A model generated the notes under the pieces. That model did not search any database, was not told the origin of the DNA, and saw only the letters and a program-made list of their open reading frames with translations. A DNA stretch of 33,738 nt. Origin: Lachnospiraceae bacterium (GTDB lineage Bacteria; Bacillota; Clostridia; Lachnospirales; Lachnospiraceae). Location of the stretch: assembly GCA_022797995.1 (NCBI GenBank), contig JAAWLQ010000004.1, positions 1 to 33,738 of the forward strand, written 5' to 3'. Below, piece by piece: positions 25,355 to 33,738 of this stretch. Each line of letters begins with the position of its first letter. The stretch's first letter is position 1. Made by a program: the position numbers and the translations under genes.

Positions 25355-27310
25355 ATGAAAAAAATTTTTTCCAGACTGCTGCTTCCCTTCCTGATAACGG
25401 TCTTTCTTCTGCCACTTTCCGGCACAGCCGCCGCGGCGCCGGAACCCACGGGAAAGCAGGTAGACGTGCTCTTCCTTCATGACACCCACTCCCATCTGAA
25501 CAGCTTTCTCACGGTAGAAAACGGGCAGGATGTGACCCTGGGCGGCTTTGCCCATATCCGCACCCTGATTACTCAGGCCAAAGAGAAGAATCCTGACACC
25601 CTGATTCTGGACGCCGGAGATTTCTCCATGGGCACGCTGGTGCAGACCATTTTTCATACGAATGCGCCGGAGCTGAGAATGCTGGGGGCTCTGGAATGTG
25701 ATGCCACTACGCTGGGAAATCATGAGTTTGACTATCGCTCTTCCGGACTGGCCGGCGCGCTGAATGCCGCCAGAGAAAGCGGCGATCCGGTTCCTGCCAT
25801 GGTCCTGTGCAATATTGATTGGGAAGCCATGGAGGCCGAAGGCCTTACGGAGGACCAGCAGCTTCTGAAGGATGCTTTTGCCGCTTACGGAATGCGGGAT
25901 TACATTGTTCTAAACAAGGGGGATGTCAGAATCGCCGTTCTGGGTGTCTTCGGTGAAGATTCCCTGGCCTGCGCTCCTACCTGTGTATTGAAATTCCAGG
26001 ACATAAAAGAGGCAGCCGCCAGAACGGTAAAGGAAATCCGGGAAACAGAAGATGTGGACATGATTGTCTGCGTCTCTCACAGCGGTACCAATGAAGATCC
26101 GGATAAATCCGAAGACGAACTTCTGGCGAAGGCCGTGCCCGAGATTGATCTCATCATCAGCGGCCATTCCCACACCACACTGGAACAGCCTCTCCAGTAT
26201 GGCAATACCTACATTGTGTCATGCGGCTCCTATGCCCGCAATCTGGGTTCTCTCAGCATGTCCCGGACCCCGGACGGCCGCTGGACAATGGAAAATTATG
26301 ATCTGATTTCCATTACAGAAGCGATTGAGCCGGACAGACTGGCACAGGAGAAAATCGACAGCCTTATGGAAAAGGTAGATTCTTCCTATCTGTCCCAACT
26401 TGGTTACACAAGAGATCAGGTGCTGGCACAGAATACCGTCAAATTTTCCACCTCCGAAGATCTGTACAGCCTTCATGAGGAGCACAACCTGGGAAATTTA
26501 CTGGCCGATGCCTTTGCCTACACGGTAAATCAGGCCGACACTCCTGACAGTCATCCCGTGGACGTAGCCATTGTGCCCTCCGGCTGTGTCCGTGATACCT
26601 TTGTGACCGGCGAGATTACAGTAGAAGATGTGTTTAACGCCTATTCCCTGGGCATAGGAGCTGACGGCATCCCGGGCTATCCCCTGATCAGCATCTATCT
26701 GACCGGGGCAGAACTGAAAACCGGGGCGGAAATCGATGCTTCCGTATCTGATTTCATGCGTTCCGCCCGGCTTTACCTCAGTGGAATTCATTTTTCCTTC
26801 AATCCCAACCGTCTGATTCTCAACAAAGTGACTGACTGCTATATGGTTGACGAAGCGGGGAATCGGATTGAAATCGAAGACGACAGACTTTATCGCGTTG
26901 TATGCGACCTCTACAGCGGCCAGATGCTGGGGGCTGTGACGGATGTGTCCTATGGCATTCTGTCTGTCCAGCCCAAATTCGCGGACGGCACTCCCATTGA
27001 AGACATAGAAGATGCCATCATCACCTCCGGCGGCCGGGAAGTCAAGGCATGGGCCGCTATTGCAGGATATCTGGACTCTCTGGAAGACACAGACGGGGAC
27101 GGCATCTCCGACATACCGGAATACTACGCAGGCACCCAGGGGCGCAAAATCGTAGAGGACAGCAAAGCCCTGAGCGACCTGGTAAAGCATCCCAACAAGT
27201 TCACTTTTATCATCCTGGGGGCGGTTCTCCTGGTACTGGTTCTGGTTGTATTGCTGATTTTGCTCATTATAAAACTGGTGAAGAAAATTATGCGGCGGCA
27301 TAAAAACTGA
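25355..27310 (+). CDS. Bifunctional metallophosphatase/5'-nucleotidase, secreted and C-terminally TM-anchored
   Basis: Signal peptide; 'DVLFLHDTHSHLN', 'ILDAGDFSMGT', 'TLGNHEFDY', 'ISGHSHT'; C-terminal TM 'FIILGAVLLVLVLVVLLILLIIKLVKK'. Confidence 0.9.
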   Translation: MKKIFSRLLLPFLITVFLLPLSGTAAAAPEPTGKQVDVLFLHDTHSHLNSFLTVENGQDVTLGGFAHIRTLITQAKEKNPDTLILDAGDFSMGTLVQTIFHTNAPELRMLGALECDATTLGNHEFDYRSSGLAGALNAARESGDPVPAMVLCNIDWEAMEAEGLTEDQQLLKDAFAAYGMRDYIVLNKGDVRIAVLGVFGEDSLACAPTCVLKFQDIKEAAARTVKEIRETEDVDMIVCVSHSGTNEDPDKSEDELLAKAVPEIDLIISGHSHTTLEQPLQYGNTYIVSCGSYARNLGSLSMSRTPDGRWTMENYDLISITEAIEPDRLAQEKIDSLMEKVDSSYLSQLGYTRDQVLAQNTVKFSTSEDLYSLHEEHNLGNLLADAFAYTVNQADTPDSHPVDVAIVPSGCVRDTFVTGEITVEDVFNAYSLGIGADGIPGYPLISIYLTGAELKTGAEIDASVSDFMRSARLYLSGIHFSFNPNRLILNKVTDCYMVDEAGNRIEIEDDRLYRVVCDLYSGQMLGAVTDVSYGILSVQPKFADGTPIEDIEDAIITSGGREVKAWAAIAGYLDSLEDTDGDGISDIPEYYAGTQGRKIVEDSKALSDLVKHPNKFTFIILGAVLLVLVLVVLLILLIIKLVKKIMRRHKN

Positions 27311-27341
27311 TTCTAAGGCATACACTCTGTTCTCATCGCCA

Positions 27342-27366
27342 AAAGGGGGCTAACCGCCCCCTTTGA
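27342..27366 (+). terminator. Intrinsic terminator
   Basis: AAAGGGGGC-TAACC-GCCCCCTTT followed by GATTTTT. Confidence 0.75.
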
Positions 27367-27379
27367 TTTTTCACCGGAA

Positions 27380-27405
27380 TGAACCTTTTGTACCATCCAC
27401 CCGTC
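27380..27405 (+). promoter_or_regulatory. ECF-sigma-type promoter (putative autoregulation)
   Basis: TGAACC (27380-27385), 16-nt spacer, CGTC (27402-27405); directly upstream of an ECF sigma gene. Confidence 0.6.
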
Positions 27406-27452
27406 TATATAAGTGAAACCGGTTTTATGACAGACAGATTGGAGGTGATGAT

Positions 27453-28742
27453 ATGGATGATTTTGAGCAAATGCTGCAGACCGAGCGCGTATCCCTGGAG
27501 CGATTTGTGCGATATCGTCTTCCTGCCAGAGAAGATGCCGACGACGTACTCCAGGAAATATACCTGACAGCCTATCGAAAATTTCCACAGCTGAAAAACA
27601 AAGCTTCCTTCAAATTCTGGCTCCTGGCCATTGCCAGAAATAAATGCAACGACTATTTCCGAAGAAAAGCCACACAGCTGGAAATTCCCGTGGATGAGCT
27701 GACAGAAACCATACTTTCCGACAGCAGGCAGGGGATTTCCGAGCAAAGTTCCGTGCGGGAAACTCTGAGCCGGCTGGGGGATAAGGACAAACAGATTCTT
27801 TATCTGTACTTCTGGAGGGAAATGCCCCAGGCAGAAATCGCCAAAAAGCTGAATATCCCTGTGGGAACCGTAAAAAGCAGACTTCACACGGCAAAGCAGA
27901 ACTTCAAAAATAAATATCCACATCCCACCGGTTACACGTATCCCAGCACTGGGACGAAAGGAGAATATAATATGAAAAAACTACCTGAATTGATTCCGGA
28001 ATATAAGATTGAAGAAAACAGCGAAGCCCCCTTTTCCGTAAAATGGGAAGAGCTCATGGGATGGTTTCTTGTCCCGAAGCCGGGAGAGAAGCTTTCCTGG
28101 GGCATGTATGATATCCCCTCCCGCAAATGCAGCCATATTTATGATATGGAAGTCACCGGAAAGGCAAAGGTACATGGCATTGAAGGGGTGGAGCTCACAG
28201 CAAGAGAGGCCTCTTATTCAGATAAAAACGATGTAATTAACCGCACCTTTGTAGCCCAGCTAACCGATACTCATTGCCGGTATCTGGCAACGCTGCGAAA
28301 TGACGGTGGTGTCAGAAATTACATTACCTTCCTGGACGGCGATGAATTCATGCCTAACTGGGGATTCGGCGAGGACAACTGCGGAAATGAGACAAACCTG
28401 TCCCCAAAAGGGGATATCCAGCGAACCGGAGCCATCGTCACAAGTATTGACAAAGACTTTCTGCTGGACATTGTGGGAAGATATACCGTGACAATTGGTG
28501 GAAAACGTTATGACACCATCTGCGTCATGGATATCGAAACCTATAACTGCGGAGTGGTATCGGAGCAGTTCCTGGATGAGAACGGCAGAACCATTCTCTG
28601 GCGCCGTTTTAACCGCGATGACTGGGCCATCGACCACTATCACAAGAAATGGAGCGAACAGCTTCCGGGAAATGAACGGCTCACTGTCAACGGGACGCTT
28701 TATGTTCACTGGTATGACTGTATTACGGATTATATTCTTTAA
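27453..28742 (+). CDS. ECF sigma-70 factor with ~250-aa C-terminal extension
   Basis: Sigma-2 'REDADDVLQEIYLTAYRKF...FWLLAIARNKCNDYFRRK'; sigma-4 'LYLYFWREMPQAEIAKKLNIPVGTVKSRLHTAKQNFK'; then a soluble domain beginning MKKLPELIPEYK. Confidence 0.85.
   Translation: MDDFEQMLQTERVSLERFVRYRLPAREDADDVLQEIYLTAYRKFPQLKNKASFKFWLLAIARNKCNDYFRRKATQLEIPVDELTETILSDSRQGISEQSSVRETLSRLGDKDKQILYLYFWREMPQAEIAKKLNIPVGTVKSRLHTAKQNFKNKYPHPTGYTYPSTGTKGEYNMKKLPELIPEYKIEENSEAPFSVKWEELMGWFLVPKPGEKLSWGMYDIPSRKCSHIYDMEVTGKAKVHGIEGVELTAREASYSDKNDVINRTFVAQLTDTHCRYLATLRNDGGVRNYITFLDGDEFMPNWGFGEDNCGNETNLSPKGDIQRTGAIVTSIDKDFLLDIVGRYTVTIGGKRYDTICVMDIETYNCGVVSEQFLDENGRTILWRRFNRDDWAIDHYHKKWSEQLPGNERLTVNGTLYVHWYDCITDYIL
27957..27974 (+). 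promoter_or_regulatory. Internal RBS and in-frame ATG within the sigma gene
   Basis: AAAGGAGAATATAATATG, ATG at 27972 in the same frame (codon 174). Confidence 0.65.
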
Positions 28743-28768
28743 TATTATTTAAAAGGTCAGAAAAAAGG

Positions 28769-28806
28769 AAAGGACACGGTGGAAAATGGGCCATCCGTGT
28801 CCTTTT
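28769..28806 (+). terminator. Intrinsic terminator
   Basis: AAAGGACACGG ... CCGTGTCCTTTT. Confidence 0.8.
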
Positions 28807-28857
28807 GTTTCAAAACTCATTTCCATACCAAACTTCGGCAAAACAGCCAAACAGCAC

Positions 28858-28887
28858 TTGCGAATTCCCAGAGTTTTATTGTATAAT
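28858..28887 (+). promoter_or_regulatory. Sigma-A-like promoter for the hybrid kinase
   Basis: TTGCGA, 18-nt spacer, TATAAT. Confidence 0.5.
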
Positions 28888-29007
28888 GTGACCATATTCC
28901 CGCCATCAGAACGGCCGGATAACTGTAAATGTAGTTCCAGAGAGGAGGGGAAGGCGCATTTTTGATTCTTCCATTTCAGCCGGACAGAGCCACTTGCGTC
29001 AGAATAT

Positions 29008-32000
29008 ATGAAACAATCGATTAAGACATGGAAACCGATTCTCTACGCACTTCTTTTTCTGACTGCCGTACTTGTTTTATTTTATATTTATACCACGCAG
29101 AACGAGGCGCGTATTCAGGAACAGAATAAAGTATATGCGGAAGACTGTGCCAGGCAGACAGCAAGCCGCATTACAAGCGAATTTGATAACGCTCTGCAGC
29201 GCATCCAGAACAGTGCCTATCTTGTCAGCTCAGAAAAAAGCGAACCGGAAATCAATTCCGAAGTGCTGAAAGAAATGGAAAACAATACTACCTTTGATGC
29301 CATCCGTTTTACCAATGTGGATGGGCTTAATCTGGCCTCCAACGGAGATACCAACAACAGCGCGGACCGGGATTATTTCGCCCGCGGAATGCAGGGGGAA
29401 AGCGGTCTCGAGACTGTGGCTGAATCCAGACTTACAGGAAAACCCATGATGGTTTTCTATGCTCCAATATATGGCAATAGCAAAATTGCAGGAATGTTCT
29501 TAGGACTGTACTTTGCCGAGGATTATCTGCGGGATATGCTTACCGCCACGTACTTCGGCGAGAAAGCGGATGTGTTCCTCTGTACCCGGGAGGGAAATGT
29601 CATTGCCAGTTCGGGCGGCGGAAATTATGGAGACAACCTGCTTACTTCCCTGACGGAGGCAAACGTAATCGATGCCGAAACCGCCCAGGCAGCCCAGACC
29701 GTGTTTACGGAAGGCGGCCGGGCGTCTCTGCTCTGCGGCAAAGGCTGTAAGACAGACAATCTCTGTGTCATGGGCCTCTCGGGATATGATTATGTTCTCG
29801 TACAGGCATTCCCGAAAAACGTCACCCAGTCCATGGTATCCAGGGCAAATATGGCCGGTGTGATATTAGAGATCTGTTTACTGGTTTTGTTCGTCATCTA
29901 TATCATTTTTCTGATTTTCCGTGCCAGAAGAGGACGAAAGAAGCTGGAAGCGGAGAATAAACTTTTCAGCGATATGCTGCGCGGCGTAAATATTATTTTC
30001 TCTTCCCGCTATCTCATAGTAGATCTGGAGAATGACCGCTACACTTATCTGGCAGGAATCGAGTCTCTGAATACCAATATCCCAATAGAAGGTGTATACA
30101 GCGAATTCATTCGTATTCATACCGCAGATGTTATCGGTGACGAGGAAAAGGCTTCCTTCTCACATTTTTCCCAAATCGAGACACTCAGAGAAAGTCTTGC
30201 GGCAAAGGATTCCGCTGTTCATGAATGTCACGTTTCCCGTCAGGGGAAGGAGGACTGGGAGCACTTGCTTGTGGCATGTCTGGAGCGGAAAAACGGGATT
30301 CCTGTCAGAGCCTTATATGTCCGCCAGAATATCACTGAGCTGAAGCAAAAAGAACTGCAGGCCCAGCGGGAACGGGCCGTGCTGAACCGCAAGGAACAGC
30401 AATACCGGATTGCCATTATGTCCAATTCTTTCAGTACATTTGAATGCAATCTGACAAAGGACCGGATCGAGCAGAATATTACATATAGCATTCAGGGGAA
30501 AGAAGTATCATTGTTGAAGCTGGCTGGATTATCCGCTCCATGTAAAATTTCAGAATGTTTTGACAAATGGAAACGTTTTGTTCTGCCGGAATCAGAGGAG
30601 GATTATACCACAGTCGTAAACGTGGATTATCTGAAAGCCCAGTATGAACAGGGAAATATGGAAGTGACTGTGGATTATTGGAGCAAAATGGATAAGGATG
30701 AGTCCATGTGTGTCCGCCAGTCCTTTATTCTGACCAGAGATGAAGACAGCGGAGACCTGATCGCCATGGTGGTATCCAAAGATATCACAGAGCAGGTCAG
30801 AAAGCAGCGGGAACAGACACAGGCCCTACAGGATGCCCTGATGCAGGCTCAGCACGCCAATCAGGCCAAAACCACTTTCCTGTCCAATATGAGCCACGAT
30901 ATCCGTACACCGATGAACGCCATCATCGGCTTTGCCACCATTGCCGCCAGTCATATGGAGCGCACGGACCAGGTACAGGATTGCCTGCACAAAATTCTTT
31001 CCTCCAGCAATCATCTGCTTGGACTGATCAACGATATCCTGGATATGAGCCGTATCGAGAGCGGAAAACTGCAGATCCATAATCAGGAGTGCAATATCCC
31101 TGAACTGATGCACAATCTGGTGAACATCATTCAGCCTCAGGTAAAGGCCAAACAAATGGAGATGTTTATCGATACCTTTGAAGTTGTCAACGAGGATGTC
31201 ATTACAGATCCTCTGAAACTGAATCAAATATTTATCAATCTGATGAGCAATGCCGTCAAGTATACGCCTGCGGGAGGAACGGTGTCTTTCCGTATCACCC
31301 AGCACACTACCTTTCGGCATGGGTGGGGAGATTACGTTTTTATCATCAAAGACAACGGCATCGGCATGTCTCAGGAGTTCGTGGAGCATATCTTCGAGCC
31401 CTTTGAACGGGAATCCACTGCCACAAGAAGCGGCATACAGGGCGCCGGTCTGGGCATGGCGATCACGAAAAACATTGTGGATATGATGGGGGGAGAGATC
31501 TCCGTTGAAAGCGCAGTGGGAAAAGGGAGCACCTTCACTGTAAAACTGCCTCTGCAACTGCAGGATCTGGAAAAAAATGCGGAACAGATCAAAGAATTGG
31601 AGGGACTGCGTTCCCTGGTTGTGGATGACGATTTCAATGTCTGCGACAGCGTAAGCAAAATGTTAAAGAGTATCGGTATGCGTTCAGAATGGACCACTTC
31701 CGGCAGAGAGGCAGTATACCGGGCCAAATCCGCCTGTGAAGACGGAGATCCTTACCAAACCTACATCATTGACTGGCAGATGCCGGAGATCAGCGGAATT
31801 GAAACTGCCAGAAAAATCCGAAGTGCCGTAGGCGAGGACGCATCCATTATTATTCTCACCGCCTATGACTGGACAGACATCGAGGAAGAAGCAAAAGAGG
31901 CGGGAGTGACCGCATTCTGCGCCAAACCGCTGTTTATGTCCGATTTAAAGGCAGCGCTTTTAGCGGCAAATCATATCGGCGATGCCAGGACTTCCGGATC

Positions 32001-32409
32001 AGAAGCCGGCTGGACAGAGGCTGACTTCGGCGGAAAACGAGTCCTCCTGGTGGAAGATAACGAACTGAACCGTGAGATCGCCAGCGTCATTTTGGAAGAA
32101 ACAGGCTTCGTAATTGAATCTGCGCCTGACGGTACCGATGCAGTGTCCATGATAGAGCAATCCGCGGAAGGGTATTATGATGCCATTCTAATGGATGTAC
32201 AAATGCCTGTCATGAACGGTTATGAGGCCACGAAAGCGATCCGGGCCATGTCTCGCAGGGATGTAAAAACTCTGCCTATCATCGCCATGACAGCCAATGC
32301 CATGGAAGAGGATAAGGAAACGGCGCTCAAAAGCGGTATGAACGCCCATATTGCCAAGCCGATTGACATTGAGCAGCTTATGAGCGTATTGTGTCAGTTT
32401 CTGCATTGA
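29008..32409 (+). CDS. Hybrid sensor histidine kinase (Cache-like sensor, HisKA, HATPase, two REC domains)
   Basis: Two TMs flanking an extracellular domain; 'SHDIRTPMNAIIGFA' H-box; 'NAVKYTPAGG', 'DNGIGMS', 'GAGLGMAI'; REC aspartates in 'YIIDWQMPEI' and 'ILMDVQMPVM'. Confidence 0.93.
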   Translation: MKQSIKTWKPILYALLFLTAVLVLFYIYTTQNEARIQEQNKVYAEDCARQTASRITSEFDNALQRIQNSAYLVSSEKSEPEINSEVLKEMENNTTFDAIRFTNVDGLNLASNGDTNNSADRDYFARGMQGESGLETVAESRLTGKPMMVFYAPIYGNSKIAGMFLGLYFAEDYLRDMLTATYFGEKADVFLCTREGNVIASSGGGNYGDNLLTSLTEANVIDAETAQAAQTVFTEGGRASLLCGKGCKTDNLCVMGLSGYDYVLVQAFPKNVTQSMVSRANMAGVILEICLLVLFVIYIIFLIFRARRGRKKLEAENKLFSDMLRGVNIIFSSRYLIVDLENDRYTYLAGIESLNTNIPIEGVYSEFIRIHTADVIGDEEKASFSHFSQIETLRESLAAKDSAVHECHVSRQGKEDWEHLLVACLERKNGIPVRALYVRQNITELKQKELQAQRERAVLNRKEQQYRIAIMSNSFSTFECNLTKDRIEQNITYSIQGKEVSLLKLAGLSAPCKISECFDKWKRFVLPESEEDYTTVVNVDYLKAQYEQGNMEVTVDYWSKMDKDESMCVRQSFILTRDEDSGDLIAMVVSKDITEQVRKQREQTQALQDALMQAQHANQAKTTFLSNMSHDIRTPMNAIIGFATIAASHMERTDQVQDCLHKILSSSNHLLGLINDILDMSRIESGKLQIHNQECNIPELMHNLVNIIQPQVKAKQMEMFIDTFEVVNEDVITDPLKLNQIFINLMSNAVKYTPAGGTVSFRITQHTTFRHGWGDYVFIIKDNGIGMSQEFVEHIFEPFERESTATRSGIQGAGLGMAITKNIVDMMGGEISVESAVGKGSTFTVKLPLQLQDLEKNAEQIKELEGLRSLVVDDDFNVCDSVSKMLKSIGMRSEWTTSGREAVYRAKSACEDGDPYQTYIIDWQMPEISGIETARKIRSAVGEDASIIILTAYDWTDIEEEAKEAGVTAFCAKPLFMSDLKAALLAANHIGDARTSGSEAGWTEADFGGKRVLLVEDNELNREIASVILEETGFVIESAPDGTDAVSMIEQSAEGYYDAILMDVQMPVMNGYEATKAIRAMSRRDVKTLPIIAMTANAMEEDKETALKSGMNAHIAKPIDIEQLMSVLCQFLH

Positions 32410-32448
32410 AGAGGGCCTGACTGCGCCTTCCACTATCTCAGCGGCTTT

Positions 32449-32482
32449 GGAACTGCACACCAATTCATGGTGCAGCAGTTCC
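32449..32482. repeat. Inverted repeat between the kinase and permease genes
   Basis: GGAACTGCACACCA-ATTCA-TGGTGCAGCAGTTCC; near-perfect 14-15 bp stem. Confidence 0.75.
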
Positions 32483-32588
32483 ATCGCCCAATGGCATCGG
32501 CAAGTAGCGCTCCCAGGGCTTCAAAGCGCTGTGCTCCGCGCTGATCAGCGTGCCGTCAGCCCTGTCAATCACTACCTTTGACTCATTT

Positions 32589-33665
32589 CTATAAGACCTG
32601 ATGCTTTGCGAAAATTCTGCGGGAAAAAATACCCCCAGCCACAATAAGGATCAACGCCGCAGGAACAGCCCAGACTGCATACAGGAGTATACCACTTATC
32701 TGCTCCACAGACATGAGGGAAATGAACTGTGTATGGTAGGCAGGAAGAAGTACGACCACCCGAAACAGCGCGCTTGTTTCTGCCATCGGTATCAATAGTG
32801 GCAGAGCGTATACAGCAGCAGAAGCCACTAATGCAATCATCTGGTTCTTGCAGGCGGCAGAAAAGAGCAATGTAATGCCAGTCACCCCAATAGCGCCCGT
32901 AATAGCCAGTACAGATTGATATGCCAGTAATGTGCCGCAAGTGATGTTGAAAGGGATTCCCCCTTCAATGTAGGTCAGCTGGGCAAAAAGGATGCTGCAA
33001 TCCAGGCCCTCACTTCCGTAAAAGACGAATGCCATCAGGAGGTTCACCGTTAAAACTATGGCGGTTGTAATCAGGGAAGCCATAATGCCTGCAATCACCT
33101 TTGCCGCCGCACATTTTGTCCTTCCGTATTTGCTGGATAAGATAATATTGTCAACTCCGCTGTATTCACCGCAAAAAACCGGGGCGATCATCATCATGAT
33201 AAAGAACGAGAAGATCACCAAAACCCTGGTCATGTTCTGGCTTGTACTCAGCCAGCCGTCCACATATCCAATTTTAATGCTTTCGTCACCGAACACATCC
33301 GAAACACGCAGACCATTCCAATTCCCATTTATATCGGAAAAACGGGCGGACACAGCAGACTGTATGGTGTTCCGATAAAGGTATATTGCATTGAGCCCAT
33401 TTTCTCCGGATTTTGGAACGATCTCTGAGATCATCTGCTGCACCTTCTCGTCCGTCAAAATCCCGGAATATCTTGCGGCAATCGCCTTATCAATTTCTAC
33501 GGCGGTCCGGCCAGTTCCCTCATTGCCCCCGCCGTCAGAGGCATACTTATTCTGCCGGGTTGAAAAGGCAAGAAATGCCGACAAAAGCAACACCACAGCC
33601 AAAGCAAGCTGTGTAAGGCGTTTGGAAAAAATTTTCCGCAATTCAAGTCGAATCAGCTTTTTCAT
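32589..33665 (-). CDS. ABC-2 type transporter permease
   Basis: 358 aa, six or more TMs, N-terminal 'MKKLIRLELRKIFSKRLTQLALAVVLLLSAFLAF'. Confidence 0.85.
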   Translation of the reverse strand: MKKLIRLELRKIFSKRLTQLALAVVLLLSAFLAFSTRQNKYASDGGGNEGTGRTAVEIDKAIAARYSGILTDEKVQQMISEIVPKSGENGLNAIYLYRNTIQSAVSARFSDINGNWNGLRVSDVFGDESIKIGYVDGWLSTSQNMTRVLVIFSFFIMMMIAPVFCGEYSGVDNIILSSKYGRTKCAAAKVIAGIMASLITTAIVLTVNLLMAFVFYGSEGLDCSILFAQLTYIEGGIPFNITCGTLLAYQSVLAITGAIGVTGITLLFSAACKNQMIALVASAAVYALPLLIPMAETSALFRVVVLLPAYHTQFISLMSVEQISGILLYAVWAVPAALILIVAGGIFSRRIFAKHQVL

Positions 33666-33738
33666 TGTCCATCCTCCCCCTTGAAGTAGTATAAGAACAA
33701 ATCCTCTAAATTGGGCTGTACTTTGACCGCACCGGCTA
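33662..33738 (-). CDS. ABC transporter ATP-binding protein, C-terminal fragment (continues beyond window)
   Basis: Read directly: ...AGAVKVQPNLEDLFLYYFKGEDGQ*, with ATGA stop/start overlap with the permease. Confidence 0.75.
   Translation of the reverse strand, partial: AGAVKVQPNLEDLFLYYFKGEDGQ

Noticed and set aside
26498-27325. 275-aa minus-strand ORF
   Set aside because: Antisense shadow of the 5'-nucleotidase gene.

Overview
The window looks like a Firmicutes (Lachnospiraceae-like) chromosome segment made of two parts. (1) From position 1 to about 13,860 is the early, regulatory and integration arm of a prophage that continues off the left edge. Minus-strand genes form the replication/recombination module: RusA, PriCT/RepA-type primase-helicase, DEAD helicase, DUF669, Sak4-like ATPase and a RecF/SbcC-like ATPase. 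These are followed by small early genes, a divergent cro/cI-type switch with readable promoters and operators, an ImmA/IrrE peptidase, a zinc-ribbon membrane protein and a tyrosine integrase. The right junction carries a tRNA 3'-end fragment (attR-like). No structural phage genes are in the window. (2) From about 13,900 to the end is host-like chromosome: a PAS protein plus REC-GGDEF pair, a three-domain RNA end-healing/sealing enzyme (kinase-phosphatase-RNA ligase), an AraC regulator, an aldo/keto reductase, CapA, DUF3784-like, an LCP protein with a 7 x 36-bp coding repeat, DUF1848, a surface-anchored 5'-nucleotidase, an ECF sigma factor with a long C-terminal extension, a hybrid histidine kinase and ABC-2 permease/ATPase genes. 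Most worth following up: the fused Pnk-phosphatase-Rnl1-like protein; the ECF sigma/extension gene with an in-frame internal RBS+ATG and an apparent autoregulatory ECF promoter; an attenuator-like leader in front of the integrase; and a 250-bp non-coding block of long hairpins and TGCGCA motifs beside the phage primase-helicase. All family calls are from reading motifs by eye; no database search was run.
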